Part shown: positions 17,801 through 26,277 of the stretch, piece by piece
Numbering within the stretch: position 1 is the first letter of the stretch
Layout of the letters: each line of letters starts with the position of its first letter
Source: JBCBKL01 sp038521825
GTDB taxonomy: Bacteria > Pseudomonadota > Alphaproteobacteria > Rhodobacterales > Rhodobacteraceae
DNA length: 64,000 nt
NCBI GenBank assembly: GCA_038521825.1
Contig: JBCBKL010000014.1
Coordinates: 44,366-108,365 of the forward strand
Direction: 5' to 3'
The notes under the pieces: model-generated
Seen by the model: only the letters and a program-made list of their open reading frames with translations
What the model was told of the DNA's origin: nothing
The model's database searches: none
Program-made: the position numbers and the translations under genes

Positions 17801-18494
17801 CATTGGCCAGCACGTCGATCGTGACGGCCTGCCCCGGATCGGTCGAGGCGCTGTCGTCGAGGGCAAGGGGGGCAATGTTGCCGCCGCCGCCCACCGGCGA
17901 CGTTGACGGCAGCAGGCTTGCGCCTGTTGGTGGGGCGAGCGGTGTCTGGTTGCCGGTCTCGTCGATGATCTGGTTGGGATCGTCGAAGCGCCAGTAGCGG
18001 ACCAGGTCGGGGCTTGCCGGGTCGATGGTGACGTCCTTGGCGGCGGTCAGCTCGGCCGCGTCGAGCTCGCGGTCCCAGATCCGGAACTCGTCAAAGGCGC
18101 CATCGGTGGTGCCGCGCTTGGTCTGGGTGATCTGGTCGACGACAAGGTCGGCGGTCCAGGCCTCGGTCGCGGTGCCGTCGAGAACCCCGTCGACATAGGC
18201 GCGCAGGATGTCGTTCTCGTCACGGGTGACGGCGACGTGATGCCACGAACCCGTCCCGAGCTGCGTCGCGCCAACAACAACGTCGCCACGGGGTTCGCCT
18301 GTCATGTACGACGCGAACCGCAGCTGCCCATTGTAAAAGTTGATATGCGCACCGCCATTCTCAGTGCGCAGCAGACCGTCTTTGTTTGTTATTTGTTCGC
18401 CGGGACGGAACCAGATCCACGTCTCAACCGTGAAAGAACCCGTCAGTGTCACGTTGGAAATATCAAGCCCGGACTGGCCAGTCGTATCAAGCAT
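14868..18494 (-). CDS. Giant secreted protein: 2 LamG, 3 cadherin-like repeats, sorbosone dehydrogenase-like propeller
   Basis: A 1208-residue modular protein. Order: LamG/concanavalin-like domain (about 10-165), cadherin-like/Big repeat with IDVLANDSDSDG (about 205-300), second LamG (about 315-470), two more such repeats (IDVLANDYDLDG; MAVLLNDTDPTND) to about residue 700, then a 500-residue domain resembling PQQ-dependent glucose/sorbosone dehydrogenase (GLRSVAFHPDF, YIGHGDGSF, NNDALGKILRVDP, GRDNFDEVN). No N-terminal signal is seen; the repeats and short hydrophobic end VDEFIF suggest type I secretion, an inference. ATG at 18494 has GAGAGA upstream and is preferred to a TTG at 18533. The two LamG copies are identical at DNA level. 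Confidence 0.83.
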   Translation of the reverse strand: MLDTTGQSGLDISNVTLTGSFTVETWIWFRPGEQITNKDGLLRTENGGAHINFYNGQLRFASYMTGEPRGDVVVGATQLGTGSWHHVAVTRDENDILRAYVDGVLDGTATEAWTADLVVDQITQTKRGTTDGAFDEFRIWDRELDAAELTAAKDVTIDPASPDLVRYWRFDDPNQIIDETGNQTPLAPPTGASLLPSTSPVGGGGNIAPLALDDSASTDPGQAVTIDVLANDSDSDGALDPNTVTVVSAPTNGTFNVNADGSITYTPNAGFQGSETFTYTVADNLGASSAEADVTVSVGASPAGMLDTTAQSGIDIDNVTLTGAFTVETWIWFRPGEQITNKDGLLRTENGGAHINFYNGQLRFASYMTGEPRGDVVVGATQLGTGSWHHVAVTRDENDILRAYVDGVLDGTATEAWTADLVVDQITQTKRGTTDGAFDEFRIWDRELDAAELTAAKDVTIDPASPDLVRYWRFDDPNQIIDETGNQTPLAPPTGASLLPSTSPVLDGGNAAPIARDDIANNSAVNAPVTIDVLANDYDLDGTLDPTSIVIVTQATSGNAVANTDGTITYTPNNGFEGLDTLEYTVQDDGGGVSFPAEVSFSVGQGALNEPDAIDDSFITIEGAIDVPMAVLLNDTDPTNDPLSVATFTAPTNGTLRIEDGTLLYTPNAGFSGTDSFTYTATDGLWISSEPATVDISITAAVEQPQTILDPRIAPELPASGLAMVVEKVAKLPLNSSNNQPNMNTLATQGDRIFVGTEGDIANESRIFELVDDGQGGQEFVLFMDVGQAVFDATGRDLSNDNAKHGGLRSVAFHPDFEDPTSDGYGKMYTSVVEQRPTDPTGFNYLSSPPDPVDADSVLVEWTYDFTTESIDLDSYREVFRVGMFIFDHAIRQIGFDPYAEPGDEDYGLLYIGHGDGSFQSAQQGGGQNNDALGKILRVDPLQDGSEPFSVPASNPFVGDPNMLDEVYALGFRNPAHLSFAQDSSGESHLIVTTIGRDNFDEVNIVTPGGNYGWSEREGPLVHKDAGGGIVNGVEALPADDAQYGYTYPTAFIGHEGPDGAGFVGRALTGGYVIQNGSSEFDDQFIFAEFATTGRVYHADFSDMLDVTTTLDPNDPTRDDPSDLSWVTPSEVTILYDHDNDPTTTPIAKESLKDIFDDNPDFDIKLSKGLTRADVRFGQGPDGELYIMNKHDGWLYLASNTTVDEFIF
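16980..17522 (-). repeat. LamG-coding repeat, copy 1 (543 bp, identical to copy 2)
   Basis: This 543-bp stretch is repeated without any difference that I could find at 17892-18434, an offset of 912 bp. It codes the end of one domain linker and almost the whole second LamG module. The sequence flanking both ends differs immediately (for example position 17523 is C where the other copy has A), so the borders are sharp. Confidence 0.93.
17892..18434 (-). repeat. LamG-coding repeat, copy 2
   Basis: Partner of 16980-17522, coding the first LamG module of the same protein. Identity across synonymous positions implies recent duplication or continuing gene conversion. The cadherin-like repeat between the two copies is not duplicated to the same degree. 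Confidence 0.93.
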
Positions 18495-18685
18495 AGCAAT
18501 AAATCTCTCAAAAAAAGTACTATATGTACCCAAGGTACCCCGCTCAAATTGTTAACAATCTTCGAGATGAAAGCAATCCCCGTCAATCGGGTCACGCTTC
18601 AAATCCTGCGTGATCAGCCCCTCGACACGCGATATCCGCCACCCTAAGTAAAGGGTATCTTAAGGAATTTTGGATTGGAGATTTT

Positions 18686-19087
18686 ATGGGCACTGCGACA
18701 CAAAGCGACAATTGGATACTCTATGACGGGGAGTGCCCCTTCTGCTCAAGCTATGTCGGAATGGTCCGCCTGAAAGACTCGATTGGCCCCATTCGCCTGC
18801 TCGATGCACGTCACGGTGGTCCGGAGCTTGAGGAAGTGCGCGCAGCCGGTCTCGACGTGGACGAGGGCATGGTGCTCAAATTGTCAGGCGAACTATTTCA
18901 CGGCGATGCCTGTATCCATCGGCTTGCCCTGCTTACAACGCCGTCCGGGCCCTTCAATCGCCTGAATGCGTGGGTTTTCAAATCCGAAGCCCGCTCCCGC
19001 CTGCTTTATCCTGTGTTGCGAGCGGGACGAAACACCGTTCTGAAACTGCTTGGGCGGCGCGGGATTGAAGAGGTGCGCAAGGCCTAG
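18686..19087 (+). CDS. DCC-family (DUF393) thiol-disulfide oxidoreductase-like protein
   Basis: A 133-residue thioredoxin-fold-like protein with the defining motif YDGECPFCSSYV (Cys17, Cys20), followed by RLLDARHGGPEL and a family-typical amphipathic C-terminus. No signal peptide, so probably cytoplasmic or membrane-associated. DCC proteins are often fused to or neighbours of HTTM membrane proteins; here it is divergent from the operon that ends with the HTTM gene, sharing the AT-rich 18495-18685 interval. A redox role supporting the HTTM protein is an inference; the redox partner is unknown. Confidence 0.88.
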   Translation: MGTATQSDNWILYDGECPFCSSYVGMVRLKDSIGPIRLLDARHGGPELEEVRAAGLDVDEGMVLKLSGELFHGDACIHRLALLTTPSGPFNRLNAWVFKSEARSRLLYPVLRAGRNTVLKLLGRRGIEEVRKA

Positions 19088-19358
19088 GTTTTCAAAGGCC
19101 TCCGGACAATCGTTCCCGGTGGCGTTACGCATCAAGTCCCACGCGCTGCCCAGCCATTTGCCGCCTCGTCAAGTGAAGGCTTTACATAAATAACTGAGCG
19201 CATAACATTGATATGTAATATCAAAATCCCAGAAATAAATTCAAAGCGAGAAATGGCCGCCATTCTGCCTCGACCGCGAAAACGCGTCGAAAAGCTGCCA
19301 GATTGGTTTTCATCTACTTGACGGTCCCGGTGTCATGACATACCACCACGACTGCCGA

Positions 19359-19432
19359 GCGGGCGTTGTGTAGTGGTAAGACCTTAGCCTTCCAAGCTAA
19401 TGACGCGGGTTCGATTCCCGCCGCCCGCTCCA
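19359..19432 (+). tRNA. tRNA-Gly (anticodon UCC)
   Basis: A full cloverleaf: acceptor GCGGGCG pairing with CGCCCGC, anticodon stem TTAGC/GCTAA around the loop CTTCCAA with anticodon TCC at 19391-19393, T-arm GCGGGTTCGATTCCCGC, and an encoded CCA at 19430-19432. The 270 bases before it (19088-19358) show no gene and an AT-rich stretch that may hold the promoter. Confidence 0.97.
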
Positions 19433-19506
19433 TCCAATTTTCCCATCACTATTGACCTCGGTCGCCACCGTGGCCAAGACACTGTGAACAGAGTCAGGGA
19501 GTTGGC

Positions 19507-21315
19507 ATGGCCAATCAAACAGCCGCCCCACAGCCGGGGGCTGGTAAAGAGGAACGGGCAAAATCCAAACGGATCGGGGCGCTGCGGGCGCTCTTGCCCT
19601 TCATGCGCCCATACGGCCTGCTCATCACAGGGGCGCTAGCCGCGCTGATCCTGACCGCAATCGTGTCGCTGACCCTGCCGCTGGCGGTGCGACGCGTTAT
19701 CGACAATTTCGGCACTGAAGATGGGGCCATCCTCGACCAGTATTTCCTCGCGGCGCTCGGCATCGCGGGCCTGTTGGCGATTGGCACGGGGCTGCGATAC
19801 GCGCTTGTTACGCGGCTCGGTGAACGGGTGGTCGCTGATATCCGCAAGGCAGTGTTTGACCGCGTCATCGGTATGAGCCCGGCGTTTTATGAGAACATCA
19901 TGACGGGTGAGGTGCTGAGCCGGATCACGACCGACACCACGCTGATTCTGAGCGTTGTCGGCTCTTCGGTTTCGATTGCCCTGCGCAACCTGCTTATCTT
20001 TGCGGGTGGGCTTGCCCTGATGCTTCTTACCTCGGCCAAGCTAACTGGCCTGGTGCTGCTCATCGTACCGGCGGTTGTCGTGCCGATCCTGACGCTCGGG
20101 CGGCGGCTGCGCGTCCTTAGCCGGGAAAATCAGGATTGGATCGCGGCGTCGTCTGGCAGTGCATCCGAGCAGTTGAGCTCTGTCCAGACCGTACAGGCGT
20201 TCACACATGAGGCGGCCAGCCGCGGCATGTTCTCGGACGTGACTGAGTCGAGCTTTGAATCCGCCAAGCGCCGGATTACGACGCGGGCTGCGATGACTGT
20301 TATCGTCATCTTTCTGGTCTTTGCCGGGATCGTCGGGGTTCTCTGGATCGGGGCCAATGACGTTCGGGCCGGAGCCATGTCGGCGGGTACGCTGATCCAG
20401 TTCGTGATCTACGCTATAATGGTGGCCGGGGCCGTCGCAGCGCTGTCCGAAATCTGGGGCGAGTTGCAACGCGCCGCGGGCGCCACGGAGCGGCTGGTCG
20501 AACTGCTTCAGGCAGAGGACAGCGTTCAGGATGTCGCCAATCCGCAGGCCCTTCCGGCGCAGGTCGAGGGACGGATCGCCTTTGAGGGTGTCAGCTTTTC
20601 CTATCCGTCCCGTCCAGGCCAGCAGGCTTTGGACAACGTTAACTTGCTAATCGAACCGGGCGAAACGGTTGCCTTTGTGGGGCCATCCGGGGCGGGCAAG
20701 ACAACCGTCATTCAGTTGCTGCAACGGTTCTATGATCCTCGGACGGGCCGCATTCTGATCGATGGTCATGACATTGCACAGCTCGAGCGCGAGGCGTTTC
20801 GCAAGCACATCGCGCTGGTGCCGCAGGATCCAGTGATCTTTGCGGCCTCGGCCGCCGAAAACATCCGTTTTGGACGGCCCGATGCGACCCAGGCCGAGGT
20901 GGAGGCGGCAGCCCGGGCCGCTGCGGCGCATGACTTTATCTCAGGCTTGCCCAAGGGCTATGACAGCCCGCTTGGCGAACGGGGGGTGATGCTGTCAGGC
21001 GGGCAAAAGCAGCGGATCGCTATCGCGCGGGCCATCCTGCGCGATGCGCCTGTCCTGCTCCTGGATGAAGCGACCAGCGCGCTTGATGCCGAAAGCGAGC
21101 AGGCCGTGCAGCGCGCTGTGGATGAACTAAGCGCCGGGCGCACCACATTGATCGTCGCTCACCGGCTGGCAACAGTGAAGAAAGCCGATAGGATCATCGT
21201 TCTGGATCAGGGGCAGGTTGTCGCCAGCGGCTCTCATGATGCGCTGGTGGGTGAGGGCGGGCTTTATGCCCGGCTGGCGCGGCTGCAATTCACTGATGGT
21301 ATGGCAGCGGAATAG
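19507..21315 (+). CDS. ABC transporter, fused permease and ATPase (MsbA-like exporter)
   Basis: A 602-residue half-transporter: six membrane segments in about residues 35-320, then a nucleotide-binding domain with Walker A GPSGAGKTT (392-400, Lys398), signature LSGGQKQRIAIAR, Walker B VLLLDEATSALD and a switch histidine in IVAHRLATV. It functions as a homodimer in the inner membrane; substrate unknown, lipid or hydrophobic compounds being typical of this subfamily. AGGGAG precedes the ATG. Single gene after the tRNA and before an acyl-CoA synthetase, which may or may not be linked functionally. Confidence 0.92.
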   Translation: MANQTAAPQPGAGKEERAKSKRIGALRALLPFMRPYGLLITGALAALILTAIVSLTLPLAVRRVIDNFGTEDGAILDQYFLAALGIAGLLAIGTGLRYALVTRLGERVVADIRKAVFDRVIGMSPAFYENIMTGEVLSRITTDTTLILSVVGSSVSIALRNLLIFAGGLALMLLTSAKLTGLVLLIVPAVVVPILTLGRRLRVLSRENQDWIAASSGSASEQLSSVQTVQAFTHEAASRGMFSDVTESSFESAKRRITTRAAMTVIVIFLVFAGIVGVLWIGANDVRAGAMSAGTLIQFVIYAIMVAGAVAALSEIWGELQRAAGATERLVELLQAEDSVQDVANPQALPAQVEGRIAFEGVSFSYPSRPGQQALDNVNLLIEPGETVAFVGPSGAGKTTVIQLLQRFYDPRTGRILIDGHDIAQLEREAFRKHIALVPQDPVIFAASAAENIRFGRPDATQAEVEAAARAAAAHDFISGLPKGYDSPLGERGVMLSGGQKQRIAIARAILRDAPVLLLDEATSALDAESEQAVQRAVDELSAGRTTLIVAHRLATVKKADRIIVLDQGQVVASGSHDALVGEGGLYARLARLQFTDGMAAE

Positions 21316-21452
21316 TACCGCTACGTCGCAGCGCAGCTGACGTTGCGTCGACCGGTCGCCCCCCTTGCAATGCTTGAAGATTGCGGCATGCAGCCGCATG
21401 TTACGCATAAGATTGAGCGCGCCGCTCCAGACGGCACGGCAGGGAGGAAGCC

Positions 21453-23354
21453 ATGACATTCACCGGGATCGAAGACCTGAAAGCAATCGAAAACGAAATG
21501 CCATGGGAGGAGCGCGATGTCGCAAAAACCCTCTATTCCATGCTTTCGTCCACGGCGCATAAGTTCCCGAACCATAACGCCATCAGCTACCAGATCTTTT
21601 CGGGCCCCAAGGACAAGGCCGAAACGCTGACATGGCGCGCCCTGCACGAAAAGGTTACGCAAACGGCGAATCTGTTCCGCAGCCTCGGGATCGGCCCGAA
21701 CGACGTGGTTGCCTATGTCCTTCCGAACGCGACCGAAACGGTTCTTACACTGCTTGGCGGCGCCGTTGCTGGCATCGTCAACCCGATCAACCCCCTGCTG
21801 GAACCCGAACAGATCGGCGCCATTCTGCGCGAAACCAATGCGAAGGTCGTCGTCACGCTCAAATCCTTCCCGAAAACGGATGTTGCCCAGAAGGTCGCCG
21901 AAGCCGTCGAGCACGCACCGAACGTCAAAACGGTTCTTGAAATTGACCTGCTGCGCCATGTGACCGGGATCAAGTCGCTGGTTATCCCGCTGATCCGTCC
22001 GAAAGCTGTTCAGGCGGAGCACGCGGATTACTATGATTTCGACAAGCTGGTAAAAAAGCAGCCCAAGACCCTACAATTCGAAGATGTGCAGGAAGATCGC
22101 ATCGCCTGCTACTTCCACACCGGCGGTACGACAGGGATGCCCAAAGTGGCACAGCACCGCTATTCCGGCATGGTTTACAACGGATGGGTGGCGCACCGGC
22201 TGCTCTATACCGAAGAGGACAACATCCTCTGCCCGCTGCCGCTGTTCCACGTTTTTGCCTGCCACCCGATCCTGATGGGGGCCATTGCGTCCGGCGCGCA
22301 CGTGATCTTTCCAACGCCGCAGGGCTATCGCGGCGAGGGCGTCTTCGACAATTTCTGGAAGCTGGTCGAGCGCTGGAAGGTCACCTTCATCATTACCGTG
22401 CCGACTGCCATCTCGGCCAAGATGCAGCGGCCCATTGATGCCGATGTCAGCACGCTCAAGAACGCCTTTTCAGGCTCTGCCCCACTGCCGCAGGAATTGT
22501 TCCGGCGCTTTGAAAAGGCGACTGATGTCAAACTGGTCGAAGGCTACGGCCTGACCGAGGCGACCTGCCTGGTGTCTTGCAACCCCGTTGAGGGTGAGAA
22601 ACGGATCGGATCGATCGGCTTCACCTTCCCGTATACCGAGGTCAAGATCTACAAGGCCACCAACAGTGGCCCCATTGAGGCAGATGTGGACGAGATCGGC
22701 GAAATCTGCATCTCGAATCCCGGCGTCTATGTCGGCAAAACATACACCGAAGCCGAAAAGAACGCTGATCTCTTCTATCACGACAAATATCTGCGCACCG
22801 GCGATTTGGGACGTTTTGATGCGGACGGGTATCTCTGGATCACCGGGCGAGCCAAGGACCTTATCATCCGCGGTGGTCACAACATCGACCCGGCGGAAAT
22901 CGAAGAGGCGCTGCTTGGGCACGAAGCGGTGGCCTTTGCCGGCGCGATCGGCCAGCCGGACAAGCATTCAGGCGAACTGCCCTGCGCCTTTGTCGAACTG
23001 GTTGAGGGGGCCTCGGTCGCCGAAGAGGAATTGCTGGCCTACGCGACCAAGCACGTCCATGAACGCGCAGCCCACCCCAAGCACATGACGATCATGCCGG
23101 AACTGCCGAAAACCGCCGTGGGCAAGATCTTCAAACCCGACCTTCGGAAAATGGCGATCACCCGTGTCTACAACGACGCGCTCGAAGCGGCCGGTCAGGC
23201 GGCCCGCGTCACCGGCGTTATCGATGACAAAAAGCGGGGGCTCGTTGCTCAGGTCGATCTGAATGGATCAACACCCGATGCCGTGCAAGGCGTGCTGGGT
23301 GATTTCGTCCGGCCGTGGGATGCGGTTGATGCGGCAAAGGTTGCGGCAGAGTAA
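21453..23354 (+). CDS. Long-chain acyl-CoA synthetase-like AMP-forming ligase
   Basis: A 633-residue ANL-superfamily enzyme activating a carboxylic acid to its CoA thioester. Motifs: A3 phosphate loop YFHTGGTTGMPK at about 220-231, A5 EGYGLTEATC, A7/A8 RTGDLGRFDADGYLWITGR followed by KDLIIRGGHNIDP, and the catalytic lysine in KTAVGKIFKPDLR. AGGGAGGAAG lies just upstream of the ATG. The C-terminal 70 residues extend beyond the usual end. Substrate cannot be told from the sequence. The downstream esterase start overlaps its 3' end, so they may be cotranscribed. Confidence 0.9.
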   Translation: MTFTGIEDLKAIENEMPWEERDVAKTLYSMLSSTAHKFPNHNAISYQIFSGPKDKAETLTWRALHEKVTQTANLFRSLGIGPNDVVAYVLPNATETVLTLLGGAVAGIVNPINPLLEPEQIGAILRETNAKVVVTLKSFPKTDVAQKVAEAVEHAPNVKTVLEIDLLRHVTGIKSLVIPLIRPKAVQAEHADYYDFDKLVKKQPKTLQFEDVQEDRIACYFHTGGTTGMPKVAQHRYSGMVYNGWVAHRLLYTEEDNILCPLPLFHVFACHPILMGAIASGAHVIFPTPQGYRGEGVFDNFWKLVERWKVTFIITVPTAISAKMQRPIDADVSTLKNAFSGSAPLPQELFRRFEKATDVKLVEGYGLTEATCLVSCNPVEGEKRIGSIGFTFPYTEVKIYKATNSGPIEADVDEIGEICISNPGVYVGKTYTEAEKNADLFYHDKYLRTGDLGRFDADGYLWITGRAKDLIIRGGHNIDPAEIEEALLGHEAVAFAGAIGQPDKHSGELPCAFVELVEGASVAEEELLAYATKHVHERAAHPKHMTIMPELPKTAVGKIFKPDLRKMAITRVYNDALEAAGQAARVTGVIDDKKRGLVAQVDLNGSTPDAVQGVLGDFVRPWDAVDAAKVAAE

Positions 23355-24291
23355 GGGCTTGCCGGACTACTGTCAGCTTCTTGACCAAGAGTTGTGGGCC
23401 TTTCTGGCCCGCACAGAACGGCACTATCCGCCAGATGCTGTGAACCTCAGCGTCGCCGAGCAGCGGCAGGTTTACGACGCAATGTGCGCCGACTTTGACT
23501 TGGGGCGACCCGAAGGACTCACAGTTGTGGATAAGTCTTTCTCGGGCGTTCGCTGCCGTGTTTACACACCGCCAGAAACCGTTGCGGGAAAGGTCGTTTT
23601 CTTTCACGGCGGCGGCTTCGTCGTTGGTGGCTTGGACAGCCACGACAGTATATGCGCAGAGTTATCCACAGCTACGGGTCTGGAGTTTGTCGCGGTCGAC
23701 TACCGGCTTTCGCCGGAACACCCCTATCCCAATGACTTCAACGACGCATGGGCCGTTTTTGACGAGATTTCTGAGGATAACAACTCTCCACTGGTCTTGT
23801 GCGGCGACAGTGCAGGCGGAAATCTCGCGGCTGCGGTTGCGCACAAGGCCCGCAATGAGGGTGCGAGCCCGTCAGGGGTTCTGTTGATATATCCGGGTCT
23901 TGGCGGCGACTTTTCATGGCCCAGCTACATCGACCACGCCAACGCGCCGGGTCTGTCGACCAGGGACATGGAGTTCTACGGCAACCTCCGGTCGGCTGGG
24001 CGCGATCTGAGTGGCGATCCCTATTATGCGCCCCTGCAGGATGCGGACTTTTCCGGCCTGCCACCCACCGTCGTCATCACGGCTGCCTGCGACCCGTTGG
24101 CGAGCGATGGCGAGGTCTATTGCACGCGCATCAAGGCGGCGGGCGGGGAGGCGCTTTGGGTCAATGAAGAAGGGCTGGTTCACGCGTTCTTGCGCGCACG
24201 GAACATGTCAGCAAAGGCAAGGGCAAGCTTTGACCGGATGATCGTGAGCCTCAAATCGCTCCGGACCGGATCATTGCCGGATCTCGCCTAG
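23320..24291 (+). CDS. Alpha/beta hydrolase, hormone-sensitive-lipase-type esterase
   Basis: Carboxylesterase of the HSL group: oxyanion motif FHGGGFVVGG, nucleophile elbow GDSAGGN, acid in ACDPLASD and a histidine in GLVHAFLRAR. About 320 residues, normal for the family. The start is unsure: ATG at 23320 overlaps the synthetase gene by 35 bp; ATG 23329 or TTG 23359 are possible, and none has an ideal ribosome site. It ends on a CTAG that also serves as the stop of the convergent pseudouridine synthase gene. Substrate unknown; cytoplasmic as no leader is seen. Confidence 0.85.
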   Translation: MRLMRQRLRQSKGLPDYCQLLDQELWAFLARTERHYPPDAVNLSVAEQRQVYDAMCADFDLGRPEGLTVVDKSFSGVRCRVYTPPETVAGKVVFFHGGGFVVGGLDSHDSICAELSTATGLEFVAVDYRLSPEHPYPNDFNDAWAVFDEISEDNNSPLVLCGDSAGGNLAAAVAHKARNEGASPSGVLLIYPGLGGDFSWPSYIDHANAPGLSTRDMEFYGNLRSAGRDLSGDPYYAPLQDADFSGLPPTVVITAACDPLASDGEVYCTRIKAAGGEALWVNEEGLVHAFLRARNMSAKARASFDRMIVSLKSLRTGSLPDLA

Positions 24292-25067
24292 CGGCGGGAT
24301 CGCCGGGTGCGGGTGGGTTTGGGCTTGTTCGTCTCGCCGTCCAGTCCGAGCTGATCTCTGACGATGCGGCGGCGCACCTCTTCGACCGTGCCTGATTTCA
24401 GATTGCCAAGCTGGAACGGGCCATAACTGACGCGGATCAGACGGTTGACGGTCAAACCTACGGTCTCCATTGCCCGACGGATCTCCCGGTTCTTACCTTC
24501 GCGCAGCCCGACGGTCAGCCAAGCATTGGCACCCTGCTGCCGGTCGATACTGATCTGCATCGGCTGGAACCGCTCGCCGTCGACGGTGATGCCCTCGATC
24601 AACGGGGCCAGCATGGCCTCGGTCGGCGTGCCCTTGACCCGCACGCGATATCGGCGCAGCCATCCGGTGCTTGGCAGTTCGAGCTTGCGCTTGACGCCGC
24701 CGTCATTGGTCAAAAGCAGCAGCCCCTCGGAATTGAGGTCGAGCCGGCCAATGCTCATCACCCGCGGCATTTCTGGGGGCAGGGCGTCATAGATCGTCGG
24801 GCGGTCCCGTTCATCTTTCGTTGTCGTAACCAGACCCGCCGGTTTGTGATAGAGCCACAGCCGTTCAGGCTCCGGCTCGGCCAGAGGCTGGCCGTCGACG
24901 GTGATCTTGTCGGTGGGCTGCACGTTCAGGGCCGGGCTGTCGATCTTGCGGTCATTCACCGTGACGCGCCCGGCCGCGATGATTTCTTCCGCGCCGCGTC
25001 GGCTTGCAACGCCGGCGCGGGCCAGCACCTTGGCAATGCGGTCGCCTTTTGGGGTCTCAGAACTCAT
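24288..25067 (-). CDS. rRNA pseudouridine synthase (RsuA/RluB family)
   Basis: Isomerises a uridine in rRNA. N-terminal S4 RNA-binding domain (RIAKVLARAGVASRRGAEEI, about 10-70), followed by the catalytic domain with GRLDLNSEGLLLLTNDG containing the essential aspartate, and GLREGKNREIRRAME. RluB (23S rRNA U2605) is the likeliest member in alphaproteobacteria. The tail is Lys/Arg-rich. Start at MSSETPKGD (25067) is chosen by family resemblance; MARYM at 25079 is also possible. It is divergent from tadA with only about 50 bp between and shares its CTAG stop with the esterase gene. Confidence 0.9.
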   Translation of the reverse strand: MSSETPKGDRIAKVLARAGVASRRGAEEIIAAGRVTVNDRKIDSPALNVQPTDKITVDGQPLAEPEPERLWLYHKPAGLVTTTKDERDRPTIYDALPPEMPRVMSIGRLDLNSEGLLLLTNDGGVKRKLELPSTGWLRRYRVRVKGTPTEAMLAPLIEGITVDGERFQPMQISIDRQQGANAWLTVGLREGKNREIRRAMETVGLTVNRLIRVSYGPFQLGNLKSGTVEEVRRRIVRDQLGLDGETNKPKPTRTRRSRR

Positions 25068-25120
25068 GTATCGCGCCATACCGGATTGCACCGGCGGGTG
25101 AAAGCAGGCAGGGGAAGGGG

Positions 25121-25585
25121 ATGACGTTCCGTTCGTACATGGATCAGGCGTTGGAAGAGGCGCGCGCGGCTGGCGCAAGGGGCGAGGTGCCAGTAGGAGC
25201 GGTCATCGTATCGCCGAGCGGTCAGGTCATCGCCCGGGCCGGGAACCGGACGCGACAGGATCACGACCCGTCAGCCCATGCTGAGATGTTGGCGATCCGT
25301 GCGGCATGCGCGACCCAAATGTCTGAGCGGCTGCCAGATCATGATCTCTATGTGACGCTTGAGCCCTGTGCGATGTGCGCCGGAGCGATCGCTGCGGCGC
25401 GAATTGCCCGTGTCTATTTCGGGGCGGTTGATCCCAAATCGGGCGGGGTCATGCACGGTGCCCGCGTATTTGAGCATCCGCAGGCCCATCATGTGCCCGA
25501 GATCTATGACGGTATTGGTGCGATTGAGGCCGAGGCGCTGCTTAAGGATTTCTTTGCCCGACGGCGGATCGAGAGCGCGGGCTGA
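25121..25585 (+). CDS. tadA: tRNA-specific adenosine deaminase
   Basis: Converts A34 of tRNA-Arg(ACG) to inosine. The 154-residue cytidine-deaminase-fold protein has the zinc site HAE (His53, catalytic Glu55) and PCAMC (Cys83, Cys86), plus RVYFGAVDPKSGG. Start at MTFRSYMDQAL (25121) is supported by AGGGGAAGGGG just upstream. Divergent from the pseudouridine synthase, so two RNA-modification genes share one promoter region. Confidence 0.95.
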   Translation: MTFRSYMDQALEEARAAGARGEVPVGAVIVSPSGQVIARAGNRTRQDHDPSAHAEMLAIRAACATQMSERLPDHDLYVTLEPCAMCAGAIAAARIARVYFGAVDPKSGGVMHGARVFEHPQAHHVPEIYDGIGAIEAEALLKDFFARRRIESAG

Positions 25586-25594
25586 CGCGCCCGT

Positions 25595-26110
25595 TTAGTC
25601 GTCTTTGCGGCGGCGGTTCTTCTTCTGTAGCCCGCCTGACCGCAGCATCCACTCCACGGACGGGTCTGGGCGCGAACCGAAGGCGATCGATTTCCCGTTC
25701 CGCCCTATCATCGACCAGCGAGCGGCGATCAGCTGGTAGCTCCTGACTTCCATACCGGTCGGGTCCCGTTGAAATCGCGGTCGCCAAGAACCCTCGATGC
25801 GAACGGGGCAACGCACCGCATCTACCTCGGGCAGGGGCAAATTGGCCGCGGATGCATTTCGCAGGGCCTGTGCCCACATGGCTTTCAATTTTGCCTGTAG
25901 CGGTCCAATTTCCTTGCTGCGGCGACCCGCAAAAAACACCTCGATTTCAATTGAGCCGTTAACAAGTCCCCTGACAACGAAATCCTGTCTGGAACTGCGG
26001 CGAACCTGCGGGATCAGATCGACTATCACGCAGGTCAGCGTGCTCTTGAAAAGGCCCGAATCCTCGTAGGCTGGCGTAACCTGAGACGATGGTTTGCGTT
26101 GGTTTGTCAT
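25595..26110 (-). CDS. Hypothetical protein
   Basis: Not recognised. A 171-residue basic protein that ends with a positively charged tail (KKNRRRKDD) and has no signal peptide or membrane segment. Beta-rich central part (FVVRGLVNGSIEIEVFF). Its stop is 9 bp from the convergent tadA stop. The intact frame with AT-richer codons than neighbours suggests a real but poorly conserved gene. The basic tail could bind nucleic acid, which is only a guess. Confidence 0.6.
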   Translation of the reverse strand: MTNQRKPSSQVTPAYEDSGLFKSTLTCVIVDLIPQVRRSSRQDFVVRGLVNGSIEIEVFFAGRRSKEIGPLQAKLKAMWAQALRNASAANLPLPEVDAVRCPVRIEGSWRPRFQRDPTGMEVRSYQLIAARWSMIGRNGKSIAFGSRPDPSVEWMLRSGGLQKKNRRRKDD

Positions 26111-26277
26111 GGGTTGGGCTGGCTCGTCTTCATACTTGATGGGCCAGCGGGGGCACGAATGCCCGGTTGGCCGACCCGTTCGAGGCTAAGCGTCAACCTT
26201 TAACGAAGGTTTGCACAATCCGGCGCCTTGCCGACAATTTTCGACAATGGCCGAGACCTCCTGCGGCTGGAGGCCCG

